NCBI GenBank assembly: GCA_949357655.1
Contig: CASHTG010000001.1
Location: 3,596,001 to 3,660,000 of the forward strand
Length of the DNA: 64,000 nt
Direction of reading: 5' to 3'
Source of the DNA: Parascedosporium putredinis
Lineage: Eukaryota; Ascomycota; Sordariomycetes; Microascales; Microascaceae
In this document: positions 11,901 to 23,056 of the stretch, in pieces
Position numbering within the stretch: position 1 is the stretch's first letter
How the letters are laid out: each line of letters opens with the position of its first letter
Position numbers and translations under genes: made by a program
The notes under the pieces: model-generated
The model's input: the letters and a program-made list of their open reading frames with translations, nothing else
Told to the model about the DNA's origin: nothing
Databases searched by the model: none

Positions 11901-13272
11901 TTCCCTCTCTAACGGACTCCACATCCAGAGAGGCTTAATCGGGGAAGGGGCTCATCTGAAGCGCCGGCGGGGAACAAAAGCCACTGGTCCTTGGAGGAAC
12001 GGTGTTATACTTTGTACTCGACAAGAACCACCTTCCCCGGGGATTTCTTCCAACCATCCACATTTGGAGCAAGGTGGGCTCTTGTACTGGTCTTGTCACA
12101 CGGGGTTTGTGCTTGGTAAAGGCTACTTCTGGAACATGGGATCACCCCTCCCTCGGCTACGACTGGCCCCCTTCGCCATGTGTTTTGGCACATTGGTACT
12201 CCTCTGCTGCTCAACGCTAGAGGCTGTACCAACCACCGGCGGGAACCCTCCAGGCAGACAGCGCCAGGCAAGTGCAAGCCAGGACCGGCTCCACTCTCCA
12301 ACCCCTCCAAGACTCCAGCACTTTTCGCCCCCGAGCCTCCTGTGAGCGATCGGACTTGGACTGGCGACCCGCCGCACCCTGAAGAGAGACCCGCACAGGA
12401 CAGCATCGCACAGGGCAAAATGAGGGGGACAAGGGGCACAAGGGGACAAGGGGGGCAGGTGGGAGGTGGGAAGAAGACCTTTCGGGCCTGTGTGAAATGT
12501 GCAGGTTCTTTAACCGTCCCACCCCAGCTTCACCTCACGCGTATTTGCGGGACTCCTGTGTTCCGTTGTGTCAAAACGTTTCTGACTTTCATGCAGCACT
12601 GATACCGAGGAACGGTACAGGTACTATTACTCGTGTGGTCCTCAAACTGCGTCCATCGATCCAAGGAAACCTTCCACCCTTGACAACTTTGACTCTATTC
12701 TTTTTGGCCTTGCGTCCTTAAACTGCACCACAGCACTCGCTTCCCTTTCCAGGCAATCCCTGGTCTCAACCATCCCATTTGAGATTGCTCTCCTCCGCTC
12801 CCCGTATTTCCGCTGCACTTTGCTCACAGCACCAACGACCGCACCATCTCAAATTTCCAACCCCCGATACAACCTCCCCCATCAATCTCATCAGCGCCTT
12901 GTTTTCTTCCCCAATTCAACTCGAGTAAGAAAAAAAGCCTCCACGCCCTCGACTCGAAAGCATCGTCAAACATAGAGTAAGACCCTCCGCATGTCCTTTC
13001 CAGAGCCAACCCCTCGTTCTCTTCCCCCTCCTTTCTCTAGTTCTTTCAACCCAACTAGAATTCTCATTAGCGTCGAGTTGTCAAACCTTGTCCGCTTCTG
13101 CGCTTCCCAGAGAGCTAAAAATACCTAATAGAAGGCTCCCTTGTCGCAACGCCCTCCAATCTAGATAACGACTTGCCCGACCTACTACACCGCTCCCTCC
13201 TCACACATCCCCAAAACAAACCCTCTCCCCATCGAAGCGGCTGAGCCTCCCACCAGATATCAGATCACAACA
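8955..13272. other. 4.3-kb gene-poor region upstream of Rac1
   Basis: No open frame here has a domain, codon pattern or intron structure I can support, even allowing for missing bases. The right third (about 12600-13270) is CT-rich with scattered ACAC and CCTCCC, typical of the long 5' leaders of fungal signalling genes, and probably belongs to Rac1. A G-run cluster lies at 12424-12455. A non-coding RNA or long UTR is possible but not shown. Confidence 0.5.
12424..12455 (+). other. candidate G-quadruplex motif
   Basis: Four G-runs of 5, 4, 4 and 6 bases separated by 4-5-base loops of the ACAA/CACAA type (GGGGGACAAGGGGCACAAGG and onward). This fits the canonical G3+N1-7 pattern. It lies about 820 bp upstream of the Rac1 start. 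Folding is inferred only. Confidence 0.5.
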
Positions 13273-14342
13273 ATGGCCCAGTCCAGTGTGCAATCACTCA
13301 AGGTACGTCTACCTCTCTGTGGCCATCTCCGGCCCTCTCCGGTGCTCGATCTTCTCCGGGTGTTGCCATCCTTTCTTCAGCCTTGATGCTAACCAACCTC
13401 AATAGTGTGTGGTGACAGGTGACGGTGCCGTCGGCAAGGTAAAGCCTCGCCTCCCATTTTCGAACAACTCATTAGGTTTCTGACGGTTTTCTGTCCCCCA
13501 CAGACATGCCTCCTCATCTCCTATACCACGAATGCGTTCCCTGGCGAATATATCCCCACTGTGTATGTGTCTCGCCTCACCCCGCTCCCTACCTCAACCA
13601 AACAGAAGCCCAAGCGCGGAGAGAGATGAAGAGAGAGATGGTGAAGACATCCCCGTGTCACTAACGACGGCGACATGAATAGGTTCGACAACTACTCGGC
13701 TAGTGTGATGGTTGATGGCAAGCCTATAAGCCTCGGGCTGTGGGATACCGCCGGCCAAGAAGACTATGATCGACTTAGGCCTCTGTCGTATCCCCAGACT
13801 GACGTCTTTTGATCTGCTTCTCCATCGTCAGCCCTCCTTCCTTCGACAACGTAAAGGCCAAGGTAAGAGAAGAAGAGGGGAAAAATGGACTCACGGAGAT
13901 TTCCTGTGCCCTTGAGCTCTAATAGGGTCTGTTTTTGCTGACTGCTTTGGATGCTACAGTGGTACCCTGAGATCGACCACCATGCGCCCAACATCCCCAT
14001 CATCCTCGTAGGCACCAAGCTCGATCTCCGAGAAGACCCCTCTACTCTGGACGCTCTCCGGGCCAAGCGCATGGATCCCGTGTCCTACGACCAGGCTCTG
14101 CTCTGTGCCAAGGAGATCAAGGCCCATAAGTATCTTGAGTGCTCCGCGTTGACACAGCGAAACCTCAAGAGCGTATTCGACGAGGCCATCCGGTACGTCC
14201 TCCTCGCCCCTCACAGAACTAAGATGGCCACTTTTTTTTTTTTTTTTTTTTGCTAACTTTATACCAACTCCCTTGCAGCGCTGTGCTTAATCCCCGACCC
14301 GTTCAGGTTAAGCAGAAGAAGTCGAAGTGTACGATCCTGTAA
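13273..14342 (+). CDS. RAC1: Rho-family GTPase Rac1
   Basis: Six exons: 13273-13302, 13406-13438, 13504-13562, 13683-13862, 13960-14192 and 14279-14342, 199 aa after one correction. GTP-binding motifs are GDGAVGKT (P-loop), YIPTVFDNY (switch I), WDTAGQEDYDRLRP (switch II), GTKLDL and ECSAL. Rac rather than Cdc42 is indicated by SALTQRNLKSVFDEAI and the overall Rac pattern. The polybasic KQKKSK tail ends in the CAAX box CTIL, predicting geranylgeranylation. In filamentous fungi Rac1 directs polarised hyphal growth and NADPH-oxidase signalling. One T is missing at 13807-13810: as written TTT TGA gives a stop at DVF*, and one more T restores DVFLICFSIV. A run of about 20 T lies in the last intron just before its branch-like CTAAC. 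Confidence 0.95.
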
Positions 14343-15720
14343 ACGCCCTACGATACTCGATTTCTCCCCTTAGTCGCTCATCTACGCCCATTTTCCCACA
14401 TTTCGTCATCTTGGTTCTTCATTTATTGCACAGTAAACTGCTTGATTTATGGATCGGCGTCTAGGATGGTACATAAATTCCCGACTTGTTTCTTCAGCCT
14501 TCAGACTCGCGGAGGGAGGGGGTTAACTGGTCGTATACAACACTCATCAGGCCTAAGAAATTCTTTCTCGCCTACAGCTACTTATCCACAAGGGATAGAC
14601 TCTACACGTTTCTAGACAGCGCTTCCTTCAACGACGATTGACGAACGATGACCTACAACGATGATCTTGTGATGTCTCAATGCCTACACGGATGACGTGG
14701 CTTGTCACGAGCGAGAGGGGACGCAATTGTCTTGTTCGTTATGGTGCTTTTGTCCATGCTCGGCCAGCTTTTATCATCATCTTCCGGCTAGGCACAGCTA
14801 TAGGATTATGAGGAAGATGGTGGAACATCCAGCTCGCGTCATTTATCAGGCCGTGTTTACCGGGCCTGCTCTCGCGTTTTTTGTTGTGGAGGGGGAGGGC
14901 CTGGGGATGGACTCCCTTCGAACGATGATGTGTCGATTTGTTTTGCTTCCAGCAACCGGAGGGTAGCAACTTGCGACTTTGAACAAAGGTCAAGCTCTGC
15001 TATTTCTTTGTCAAGCTTCCAGTTTCCTGCACTGCATTAAGTTAGCTAGCCTCTTTCTTGAATCTTTTGCCACAGTCTCATCCTTTTTCTCTTTCTTTTC
15101 CTGAGTTATAGCACTGGTCTTATTCGTTGCCGTATTGTCGATATAGCTCAGTAGGTGTCCCGTGCCCGTGCGTGCTTGCCTAACATGCCTCGAGGTCCCT
15201 CTCTTTTCTCACTACCCATGGGCCACTATGTGGTGCCTAGCAAATTTGATCTCAAGAGCCCGACCACATATGGCATTTTGTGACACTAGAAGACGAGCTC
15301 TAGACGATATTAGGAAAGAAAAAGAAAAGAAAAGCTATGCCTGTTGGGTCTTTACGGAAAGATAAGCATAACTTGCACTCATCACAGCAGCACGGGCAAC
15401 TTAAGGCAGGTTTACAAAGCCGAGGCGTCACAAGGGGACTCCTTCGATGTTAGAAGGGTCGTAGTCTTGACTTCAAATGAAACTGAATTTAGGTGTCTCT
15501 CTCCAAACAGTATACGGTGGCAGCTTGTTACGTGACGGGTATCATCATTTTTGTAAATAGTGAGTAGACCTGTTGAAACCGGAGAAAAGGAAAGATTGTG
15601 CAATGTTTTGGAAGGGGTGGAGGTCGCAAGGTACTCCAGGAAGGGGATGATGCGAAGAAAGGTGGAGGTTCAGAGCAAGCCTAGAGACTTGGTAGACAAG
15701 CGAACAGGAAAGAAGCAGGA
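14343..15720. other. convergent 3' region between Rac1 and the Nop6-like gene
   Basis: 1378 bp without a supportable gene. It should contain both 3' UTRs and terminators. A TAGCTCAGTAGG string near 15145 looks like a tRNA A-box, but no cloverleaf or B-box follows. Nothing else stands out. Confidence 0.5.
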
Positions 15721-16879
15721 TTATAAGCCAGGAACTCTCGCCCTCCTACTAGGGTGCATGCTGTTCTCGATATCTCCGTGACTGTTGTTGTCTTGAGTCT
15801 TGTGCTTCTTCTCCTCCTTTTCCTGCTCAATGCGCTTTAGGCGGTTGACGTTGAGCTTTTCGTTCTTCTTCTTGATCTTGTCCATGCGGTGGGAGGTTTT
15901 ACCACCACCACCAGCGCTGTATAGGGGAAAGAGGGAGGTTAGCAACCAAAGAAGCACAATCGCAAACGGCACTCTCCCGCACTAAAAGGGGGTAGGGGTA
16001 GGAAGGCATAACATACGTCAACTCGACATTGATCTTGCGGGACTTGGAGATGCCATCGTTAAAGGTAGAGTGGTGCATTTTGTCCAGGCAAGTGCGCATA
16101 TCGTTGGATGAGGAAAAGTCGATAAAGGCGCATCCACGGCACTTTGTCGGGTCGTCGCGCATTGTGAGGCAGCGGACCTGCGCGGGATTCAGGGACGCAA
16201 AGTGCGCCTTGATCGAAGCAGCGGTAGCAGAGTAAGGGAGATTGCCTGCGGTGGGCCACAAAGGATTAGTCGTCACGAAAGAAGGGGGTGTGAGCGAGGG
16301 TGCACATACCGACGAATACGATGAACCTGGGCGCCTTGCTTTGCTTCCCGTCCTTGCCATCCTCCTCCTCCTCCTCCTCCTCCTCATCGGCCACGGCTTT
16401 TGTCGTGTCACCGTTGGAATCTTTCTTTTGCTCTTTGGTCTCGTCTGTTGTGGCGGCCTCCTCCGTCTTTTGCTGCTTCTTCTTCTCCTTTTGCTCTTCT
16501 TGCTCTTCTTTACTTCTTCCGGCTTGGATTCCTGTTCTCCCTCGCCGTTAGCGGCAGGTTCCGCGCCTGTCTGGCCGGACTCGTTCGCCTCCTTCTCCGC
16601 CTGCTCCTTCTTCCGCCTCTTCTTCTCGGCCTTCTTGGAGAGGACTTCGGGCTCGCCATTGGCGGGCGCAGAGTCTCCGTTCGCGACCGGCTCCGCTACC
16701 GCTTCCTCCACATCTTCCTCGGGCAGGTCCACGATATCCTTCCTGAGCTCCCGGAGCCTCTTGGTCTTTTTGTTCTTCTTGTCGGAGGAGGAGCCGTCTT
16801 TTCTCCTCTTCTTGCTATTTTCGCCGTCGTATGCCTGGGCGGGCGTCTCGCCTAGGCTTTCGCGACTCCGTTTGCCCAT
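15721..16879 (-). CDS. NOP6: Nop6-like nucleolar RRM protein
   Basis: Exons (minus) are 16879-16310, 16245-16017 and 15916-15721, 331 aa after one correction. The N-terminal half is lysine- and glutamate-rich with nuclear-localisation-like KKRRK clusters and a run of glutamates (GAG repeats at 16361-16385). One RRM follows: FIVFVGNLPYSAT (RNP2, split by intron 1), then CRGCAFIDF (RNP1). The family hallmark NVELTAGGGGK comes just after the RRM, then a basic coiled C-terminus (KIKKKNEKLNVNRLKRIEQE). Yeast Nop6 takes part in early 40S subunit assembly. One base is missing at 16489-16492: the frame as written turns into an RRRRSSKRRRR artefact, and one extra A restores KKEKKKQQKTEEAA. An insertion of a retroelement starts 341 bp upstream of the start codon. 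Confidence 0.82.
16361..16385 (+). repeat. (CCT)n trinucleotide run in Nop6-like coding sequence
   Basis: About eight CCT/TCC units, read as GAG on the coding minus strand and encoding a glutamate run in the linker before the RRM. It is prone to length change. Confidence 0.8.
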
Positions 16880-17215
16880 GTTTGAGAATAGAGAAGGGAC
16901 TAGGGAGGGTTTAGAGGTGGTGGATAGCTCGCTGAGGTGAACCGGGTATGCGCTTGGCGGTCAGGTCGGCTGGGCTAAAGCTAGGGCCTTTAAAAGGTTG
17001 AGGAAGGAAAACCACAAAAGAGAAGTCCCTGGCGGTGAGAGCTATTCCTACAAGAAGTGGCAGGGGACGAAATAAGTGTAAAATAAACGACAAAGTTGCG
17101 ACTTTGGGAAACCTCAGAGCCGAAAAAAGTTCTGGGGAGTTGGAGGCTTGAAAGATTTTGGCGAAAGAAAAAACTGGGCCCCCACCAACCATCCCCCACT
17201 AATGCAAGGGTGAAG
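16880..17215. other. Nop6-like gene promoter, left flank of retroelement
   Basis: 336 bp of normal base composition between the Nop6-like start codon and the target-site duplication. The bases look unaffected by the C-to-T decay of the adjacent element. Confidence 0.5.
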
Positions 17216-17220
17216 GATCT
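17216..17220. repeat. target-site duplication, left copy (GATCT)
   Basis: GATCT directly before the TGTTGG start of the left LTR; the same five bases follow the right LTR at 23052-23056. A 5-bp duplication is normal for Copia integrase. Confidence 0.85.
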
Positions 17221-17406
17221 TGTTGGCGGGAGGGCTGACTGGAGCATCGCCGCTGGCGGTGCCCCCGATCAGTACGACCCACATACACCTATTTAGATGG
17301 GAAACGGTTCCCCTTCTAGGAACCATTTCCCCCTTTGATCATCACTTTTTCTCCCACTTTAGGATCCCTTCTTCTTTATCTATTTCCAGTGATCCTATTT
17401 CCTATA
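17221..17406 (+). repeat. left LTR (5') of Copia element
   Basis: Starts TGTTGGCGGGAGGG and ends ATTTCCTATA. The outer ~155 bp keep ancestral-looking C and G (for example CATCGCCGCTGGCGG), whereas the right LTR has T/A at many of these positions. Only the last ~30 bp carry changes not seen in the right copy (TTTATCTATTTCCAG against TTCATCTGTTTCTGG). Confidence 0.9.
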
Positions 17407-20400
17407 GGTTATAAGCCTTATTTTCACTCTACCCCTATTATTATAGTAAGATACTATATAGCCTATTTTAAGAGCACTACTATCTATTTTATTATAATAC
17501 TTATAAGCTACTATTAGTAAAGGAACCCTCTATTATAATACTATAGAACCTATTTTTATAGGATAGTTATCTAACTTTCTTTAATTATAAGGACCTATAT
17601 TAGTAGGGTAATCACTTACCTTAAGAAGCTACTTACTAGTGAATTTTTTTATAATAAATATCTAATAGATATTTAGAACCTAGAGGCCCTAAGGCTAGAG
17701 GGCTTAATACTATCTATACTACTATTATAAGTGATTAGGTGATAATTAGAGAAGATAATAACTCCCTTTTCCTAGAAAGTTTTAAGGTTAAAGCTACTAA
17801 GTTAAAGGTAAAGGAATTAGATAGTATTATAGATAAGAGGGTTAAGATTACTATAAAACTAATTAAAGTATCTAATAAAAATATAACTAATATCCTAGTA
17901 GAACTTAAAGAAAGTATAGAAAAAGGTAATAAGGATAATACTATTATTATATTAAGCTTAATATCTAGACTAGAAGTAATAGAAGATATATAGGCTTAAA
18001 GTCTAATATAAACTTAAAGCTTAATATAGGTTTAAGGTTTATTATAAGCCTACTATAAATCTATAGCTAATATTAATAATATAGAGGAAACTATCCTTTC
18101 TACCTAACTTATACTTTAAAAGATTATAACTTAACCTCTAATATCTACTTTAATAGTTAATAACTTAGCTACTTTTTAAAGAAGACTACCTTATTAGATA
18201 TCTCTCCTTTAAAAGGGGAAAATAACTATAAAGATTAGCTAGTAATAATTAGAATTTATCTAAAATATACTAGCCTTATTAAATATATAGAAGATAATAT
18301 TATTCTACTTAATAATAACTTAGTACTCCCTATCTAAGTTATAGCTTAAGCTAATATTTTTAATACTATATAGGGATTACTTTCTCTATTAGTAAAAGCT
18401 TATATTTATAATTCTAGCTTTAAACCTACTACTAAGGATCCTACCCTACTATAGAAAGCTATTAAGAATATAGTTAATAGGGATAATACTAAAAAGATAG
18501 CTAATATTTTTAAAGAGTTTTTAGGTATTTACTATACCTAATTCACCTCTATAGGGGCTATATTTATATACTTTTATATACTTTATAATAAGCTCTCTAC
18601 TAATAGATATATTATAGAAAAATAAGCTATTTATATTCTCTTAAACTTAATTTAGGATTTTAATAGAGACCTATATAACTAGCTAGTTATAAAGAGAAAT
18701 TTTAACTATAAAGATATCCTTTAAAAGATTTAGGTACTAGAAGGATAAGAGAGGATAAAGGTGATAAATACCTTAGCTACTATCTTAAAGCTAGCTAAAG
18801 CTACCCTAAAGCCCCCTCTATATTAGGATTAGGCTCCTAAGAAGAAGGGAATACCTAGTAAGTTTAAGGGCTCTTATACCCTTTAGGCTTATAAAGTGTT
18901 AATTTATAAGTACTATAAAAGGTATTATATAGGTACTATTTATTTTATATTATTTCCTAACTAAATAAAGCTAAAGTATCCTAGTAGGGTTTATATAGAA
19001 AATACCTCTTATTAGTAGTTAGTAACTAAGGAGGGTAAAACTATAATATAGTAATATTAAAAAGATATAAAGTAGAATAAGAAGAAGATAATAGCTATAC
19101 CTATTTTATTAGTATTACTTTCTAAAAGCTTAAACTTTATAGTAATTATAACCTTTATTATAACTAGTATCTTAATAGGCCTTACTAGTAAAGGTTTAGC
19201 TCCTAATAATATTATTCTTAATTTTAGTAGCTAGGAGATAATTTTTAATAATTAGAAATAGTTTATAAAGCTTAATAAAAAAGCTATTTTTAATAAAAAG
19301 ATATCTAGAATTTCTAGATTATCTTTCCTATTAGGTATTAGTATAGTTAAGTTCTAGGTAAAGGATATAGATAGTAATCTTATTCCTTAGAGATTTAAAA
19401 AGCTCTATATCTCCTAAATATACTTATAAACCTAATTAGTATAGGGTATTACTATAGTAATAGTTTTAGTATTACTAATAGGGGTTAATCTCTTTTATAT
19501 ATTAAAGATAATAAGTTATTTACTACCCTTATATAGAAGTAATATTTACTTTACCTAGATATTAATTACTAATTAATATTCTAGGATTAAATTATTCTCT
19601 TATCTATTACTAAAGAAAAACACTACTATAGTATATCTTATAGATATACTTTTAAAGGATCTACCTATTTAACTATCTAAAGAACTACTTAAATAACCTT
19701 TAGAGATAATCTACTTTACTATAAAAGCTAATTATTATCTATAGTATTAGAGACTTAGCTATATTAGTAAACTAAAGGTAATTAAAGCCTATTATAAGAT
19801 AGGTATTATTTTTAATAAAGAAGATATTAAGAAATTTTATTATAAAGTATATTATATATTAAAAGTAATAGCTATTATTAGTAGGAAATATATACCTATA
19901 CTACTTTTACCTAGAGAATTTTATATTAATCTTATTAAAGTAAAGCCTCTATTATTATTATAGTATTATTATATTATCTACTTTATAGAGTATTTAACTA
20001 GATATTAGTAGCTATATACTACTTAAGATAAGATAGCTTAAACTATTATAAAGATAGTCTTTAATTTCTATACCTTCTAAAAGACCTAGATAGGCTTAAA
20101 ACTACTAGTATTATATACTAATAGTAGTAAAGAGATCTATAACCTACTAATAGATGATTTTTTAAAGGAGATTAGATATACCTTTAATATTATAGCTCTA
20201 GATACCCCTATATAGAATAGTATTATAGAAAGGAATAGTAGAGTTATTATTAAAGGTATATAAACCTTACTATATTAGATAAAGCTTCCTAATATATTAT
20301 AGATCTATATAGTAAAAACTATAGTTATAATTCTAAACCTATTACTAGTATCTATTACTAAGGATTTTATTAGCCTATATAAAAAGCTAGCTAAGTATAT

Positions 20401-22866
20401 TAGTCTTAAAAGAGTAGCTATAAAGCTATATCTAAAGTATCTTAGACCTTTTAGATATATAGCCTATATACTTTAAAAAGAGGTTTATAAGCCTAATAGA
20501 GTAGTAAAAATAGAGCTATATATAATAAAAAGATATCTAATAGGGTATAATAGCTTATATAGGTATATTTATAATATCTATATACTAAATATTAAAAGGA
20601 TCTTTTAAGTAAGGGATATAAAGTTCTAGGAATACTCTTTATAGCTATTAACTAATACTAAAGAGGAAATTGAAAAACTAGTAGAAGCTAATATTAAGTT
20701 TATTAATAATATAGTCTATATTAAGATAAATATCTATCTAGAAATAAAGGGTATTAGTAGTAAGTCTACTATTAATAAACTAGTAACTAAAGAAATATAT
20801 CCTTTTATACTATCTACTTAGGAGTATAAATATAGATATACTACTAAGTACTATAGGAAGGAATTCTTATAAGATAAACTATAGTAATTACTTACCCCTA
20901 CCCTATTACTAGGAGCTTTCTCTACTATAGTTTACCTAACTATTACTAATATCTTAGAAGAAATATTAGAGGATCTAGATATTAGTCTAATAGTTATTAG
21001 TAATATATTTAATAGTTATAGCTTATATAAATTACTATATAAGGGATATATTTACTTTAATTATATCTATAAAAAGACCTCTTTCTCCTAGATAAGCTTA
21101 CTAATAATATAGAAAAAGGCTATAAGAGTCTCTAATAACTTTAGTACTAGTTATTACCTTAGCTACTATTAAGGGGGCTTTTATAAACTTATAAATAGGC
21201 TATAAAATATAAGGATTTTAAAGAATACTAGCTTCCTATTATAAAGGAGTAGAAGGAGGCCTTAGAAAGAAGGAAGGTATAGATACTTATAAAATAACTA
21301 AAGAATATAAAGGTTCTTCCTAGTAAGTAGGTATATATAATAAAGATAAATATTATAAAAGAGGTTATAAGGTATTAAGCTTAATAGGTTACCTATAGTA
21401 ATTTTTAGCTTAGGTAATAGGACCTATCTAAGCTCTATTCTACTATAGCTAATATAATAACTTTAAAAGCCTTCCTAGTAATAGTTATATAAAAGGACTA
21501 GGATTATAATATATATAACTTTAATATTACTTTCCTTATTATATTAGTACTAGATAATATAGATATATATATTAAATAGCTATTAAGACTAAAAGATCCT
21601 AATAATTAATATATTTACTATATTTAAAAGGCTTTATATAGCTTATAATAGGTATTACTATAGTAGTTTAAGTATACTACTAAATAGATAAAGAAGATAA
21701 GCTTTAAACTAGTAGATAGTAAACCCTATCTCTTAAGATATAATAATATTAATACTATTATTCTTATATATATTAATAATTACCTAATTATAGCTCTTTT
21801 ACTAGTAATTATTATAGATATTAAGAAAAGACTATCTTTTTCTATAAGTTAAAGGATATAGGCCTTACTAGGGAGTTCCTTAACTTCTAGATTATATATA
21901 ATAGAAAGAGAAAGCTAATCTTTTTATATTAAATAAAATATATAGGGAAATCTTTAAATATTTTAAAATAATAAACTATAATCTAATAAAAATACTATTA
22001 CTAATAATATTTAAAACCCTCTATTTATAACTAGAAAAAGATATAGATATAGATATAACCTACTAATACTAGAAGATAATTAGCTACCTAAACTACCTAA
22101 TAATAGGTATTTACCTAGATATCTACTTTACTATTATAAAGCTATTAGAAGTAAACTATAGTCTAAGTAGGTAGTATCTTAATATTATAAAGTATTTACT
22201 ATAATATCTAGCTAATATATAGTTACTAGGACTAGTTTTTAATAGAGAAGTTATAGTAGGGATTATAGGAGGGCTATTTATAACCTCTAATATATCTTTT
22301 ACTAATAATATTAACTAGACTTTAATAGCTAGATATATTATTTTCACTACTAGGGTACTAATTATATAGAAAAGTAGTAGGTAGTAGCTAGTAGCCCTAT
22401 CTATAGTAGAGGTAGAATTTATAAATCTTTTACTAGCTAGGTAAGTACTTCTATAGATATAGAAATTACTATAGTAGCTAGATCTTAAATACCTACTTAA
22501 GAAACTACTAATACTAATAATAGATAGCTAGAATATAATAGTATAGGTTCTTAACCCTCTTAAGATAGTATAGATAAGGTATATTAACCTTAGATATAAA
22601 TAGATTATTTAGGCTATAGAAAGGAGGATATTTAACTTAAGATATATAAAGATAGATACTATACTAGCTAATAGACTAATAAAGTTACTAGAAAGGGTTA
22701 AATATTCTGATTTTATTTAGTATCTATAGATAGCTATTATCTCTTTATAAGAGATATTTTTATTATATATTTAGAGATATAAGGCTGAAAAGGAGCCTTC
22801 TACCTTTATTCCTAGTATTAGCCTTTCTAGTATTATAGATAGAGAGGTATATTTAGTTTAAGGGGG
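17407..22866 (+). pseudogene. Copia gag-pol relic
   Basis: The remains are readable only with stop codons ignored. Near 18890-18950 a KYYKRYYIGT-like block looks like a gag zinc knuckle with Cys and His mutated to Tyr. At 20204-20242 TPI*NSIIER corresponds to the integrase motif PxQNGxAER, with CAG now TAG. At 21760-21792 ILIYINNYLII corresponds to the reverse transcriptase LLIYVDDILI box, with both catalytic Asp codons GAT now AAT. At 22391-22426 VALSIVEVEFIN corresponds to the RNase H ALSTAEAEYIA box. Loss of the catalytic aspartates and dozens of stops show it is dead. The longest open stretch, 84 codons at 17739-17993, is an accident of decay. Confidence 0.85.
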
Positions 22867-23051
22867 TGTTAGTAGGAGGGCTAACTAGAGTATTACTGCT
22901 GGTGGTGCCCCTGATTAGTATGACCTATATATACCTATTTAGATGGGAAATAGTTCCCCTTCTAGGAACTATTTCCCCTTTGATCATCACTTTTTCTCCT
23001 ACTTTAGGATCCCTTCTTCTTCATCTGTTTCTGGTGATCTTATTTCCTATA
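22867..23051 (+). repeat. right LTR (3') of Copia element
   Basis: Starts TGTTAGTAGGAGGG and ends TTATTTCCTATA. It is aligned throughout with the left LTR; differences are almost all C/T or G/A, with T/A in this copy over the first ~150 bp. One C is absent from a CCCCC run. It is preceded by the purine tract AAGGGGG. Confidence 0.9.
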
Positions 23052-23056
23052 GATCT
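23052..23056. repeat. target-site duplication, right copy (GATCT)
   Basis: GATCT directly after the right LTR, matching 17216-17220. Confidence 0.85.

Larger units (their letters stand above)
17221..23051 (+). mobile_element. RIP-degraded Ty1/Copia LTR retrotransposon, full length
   Basis: A complete element of about 5.83 kb, flanked by GATCT duplications, with LTRs of 186 and 185 bp beginning TGTT and ending CCTATA (ancestral ..CA is likely). The internal part is extremely AT-rich; CA, TG and CG dinucleotides are nearly absent while TA is everywhere. That is the expected outcome of RIP, which converts CpA to TpA on both strands. Gag-like sequence is followed by integrase, reverse transcriptase and RNase H relics, the Copia order. 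A candidate primer-binding site (GGTTATAAGCC) follows the left LTR, and a purine tract (AAGGGGG) precedes the right LTR. No intact reading frame survives, so the element is immobile. Confidence 0.93.

Noticed and set aside
11659..12345. 228-codon plus-strand open frame
   Set aside because: Low-complexity, composition-driven sequence with no domain; overlaps equally long minus-strand frames.
13807..13810. Rac1 as a pseudogene (stop at DVF*)
   Set aside because: The only defect is one missing T in a short run; all splice sites, GTPase motifs and the CAAX box are intact, and the same defect type recurs in other essential genes.
16242..16940. 232-codon plus-strand open frame, leucine/serine-rich
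   Set aside because: It is antisense to the Nop6-like gene; the leucine and serine runs are the reverse reading of GAG/AAG-rich coding sequence.
17739..17993. 84-codon open frame in the AT-rich element
   Set aside because: Lys/Ile-rich remnant of gag that is open by chance; flanked by stops and lacking third-position bias.
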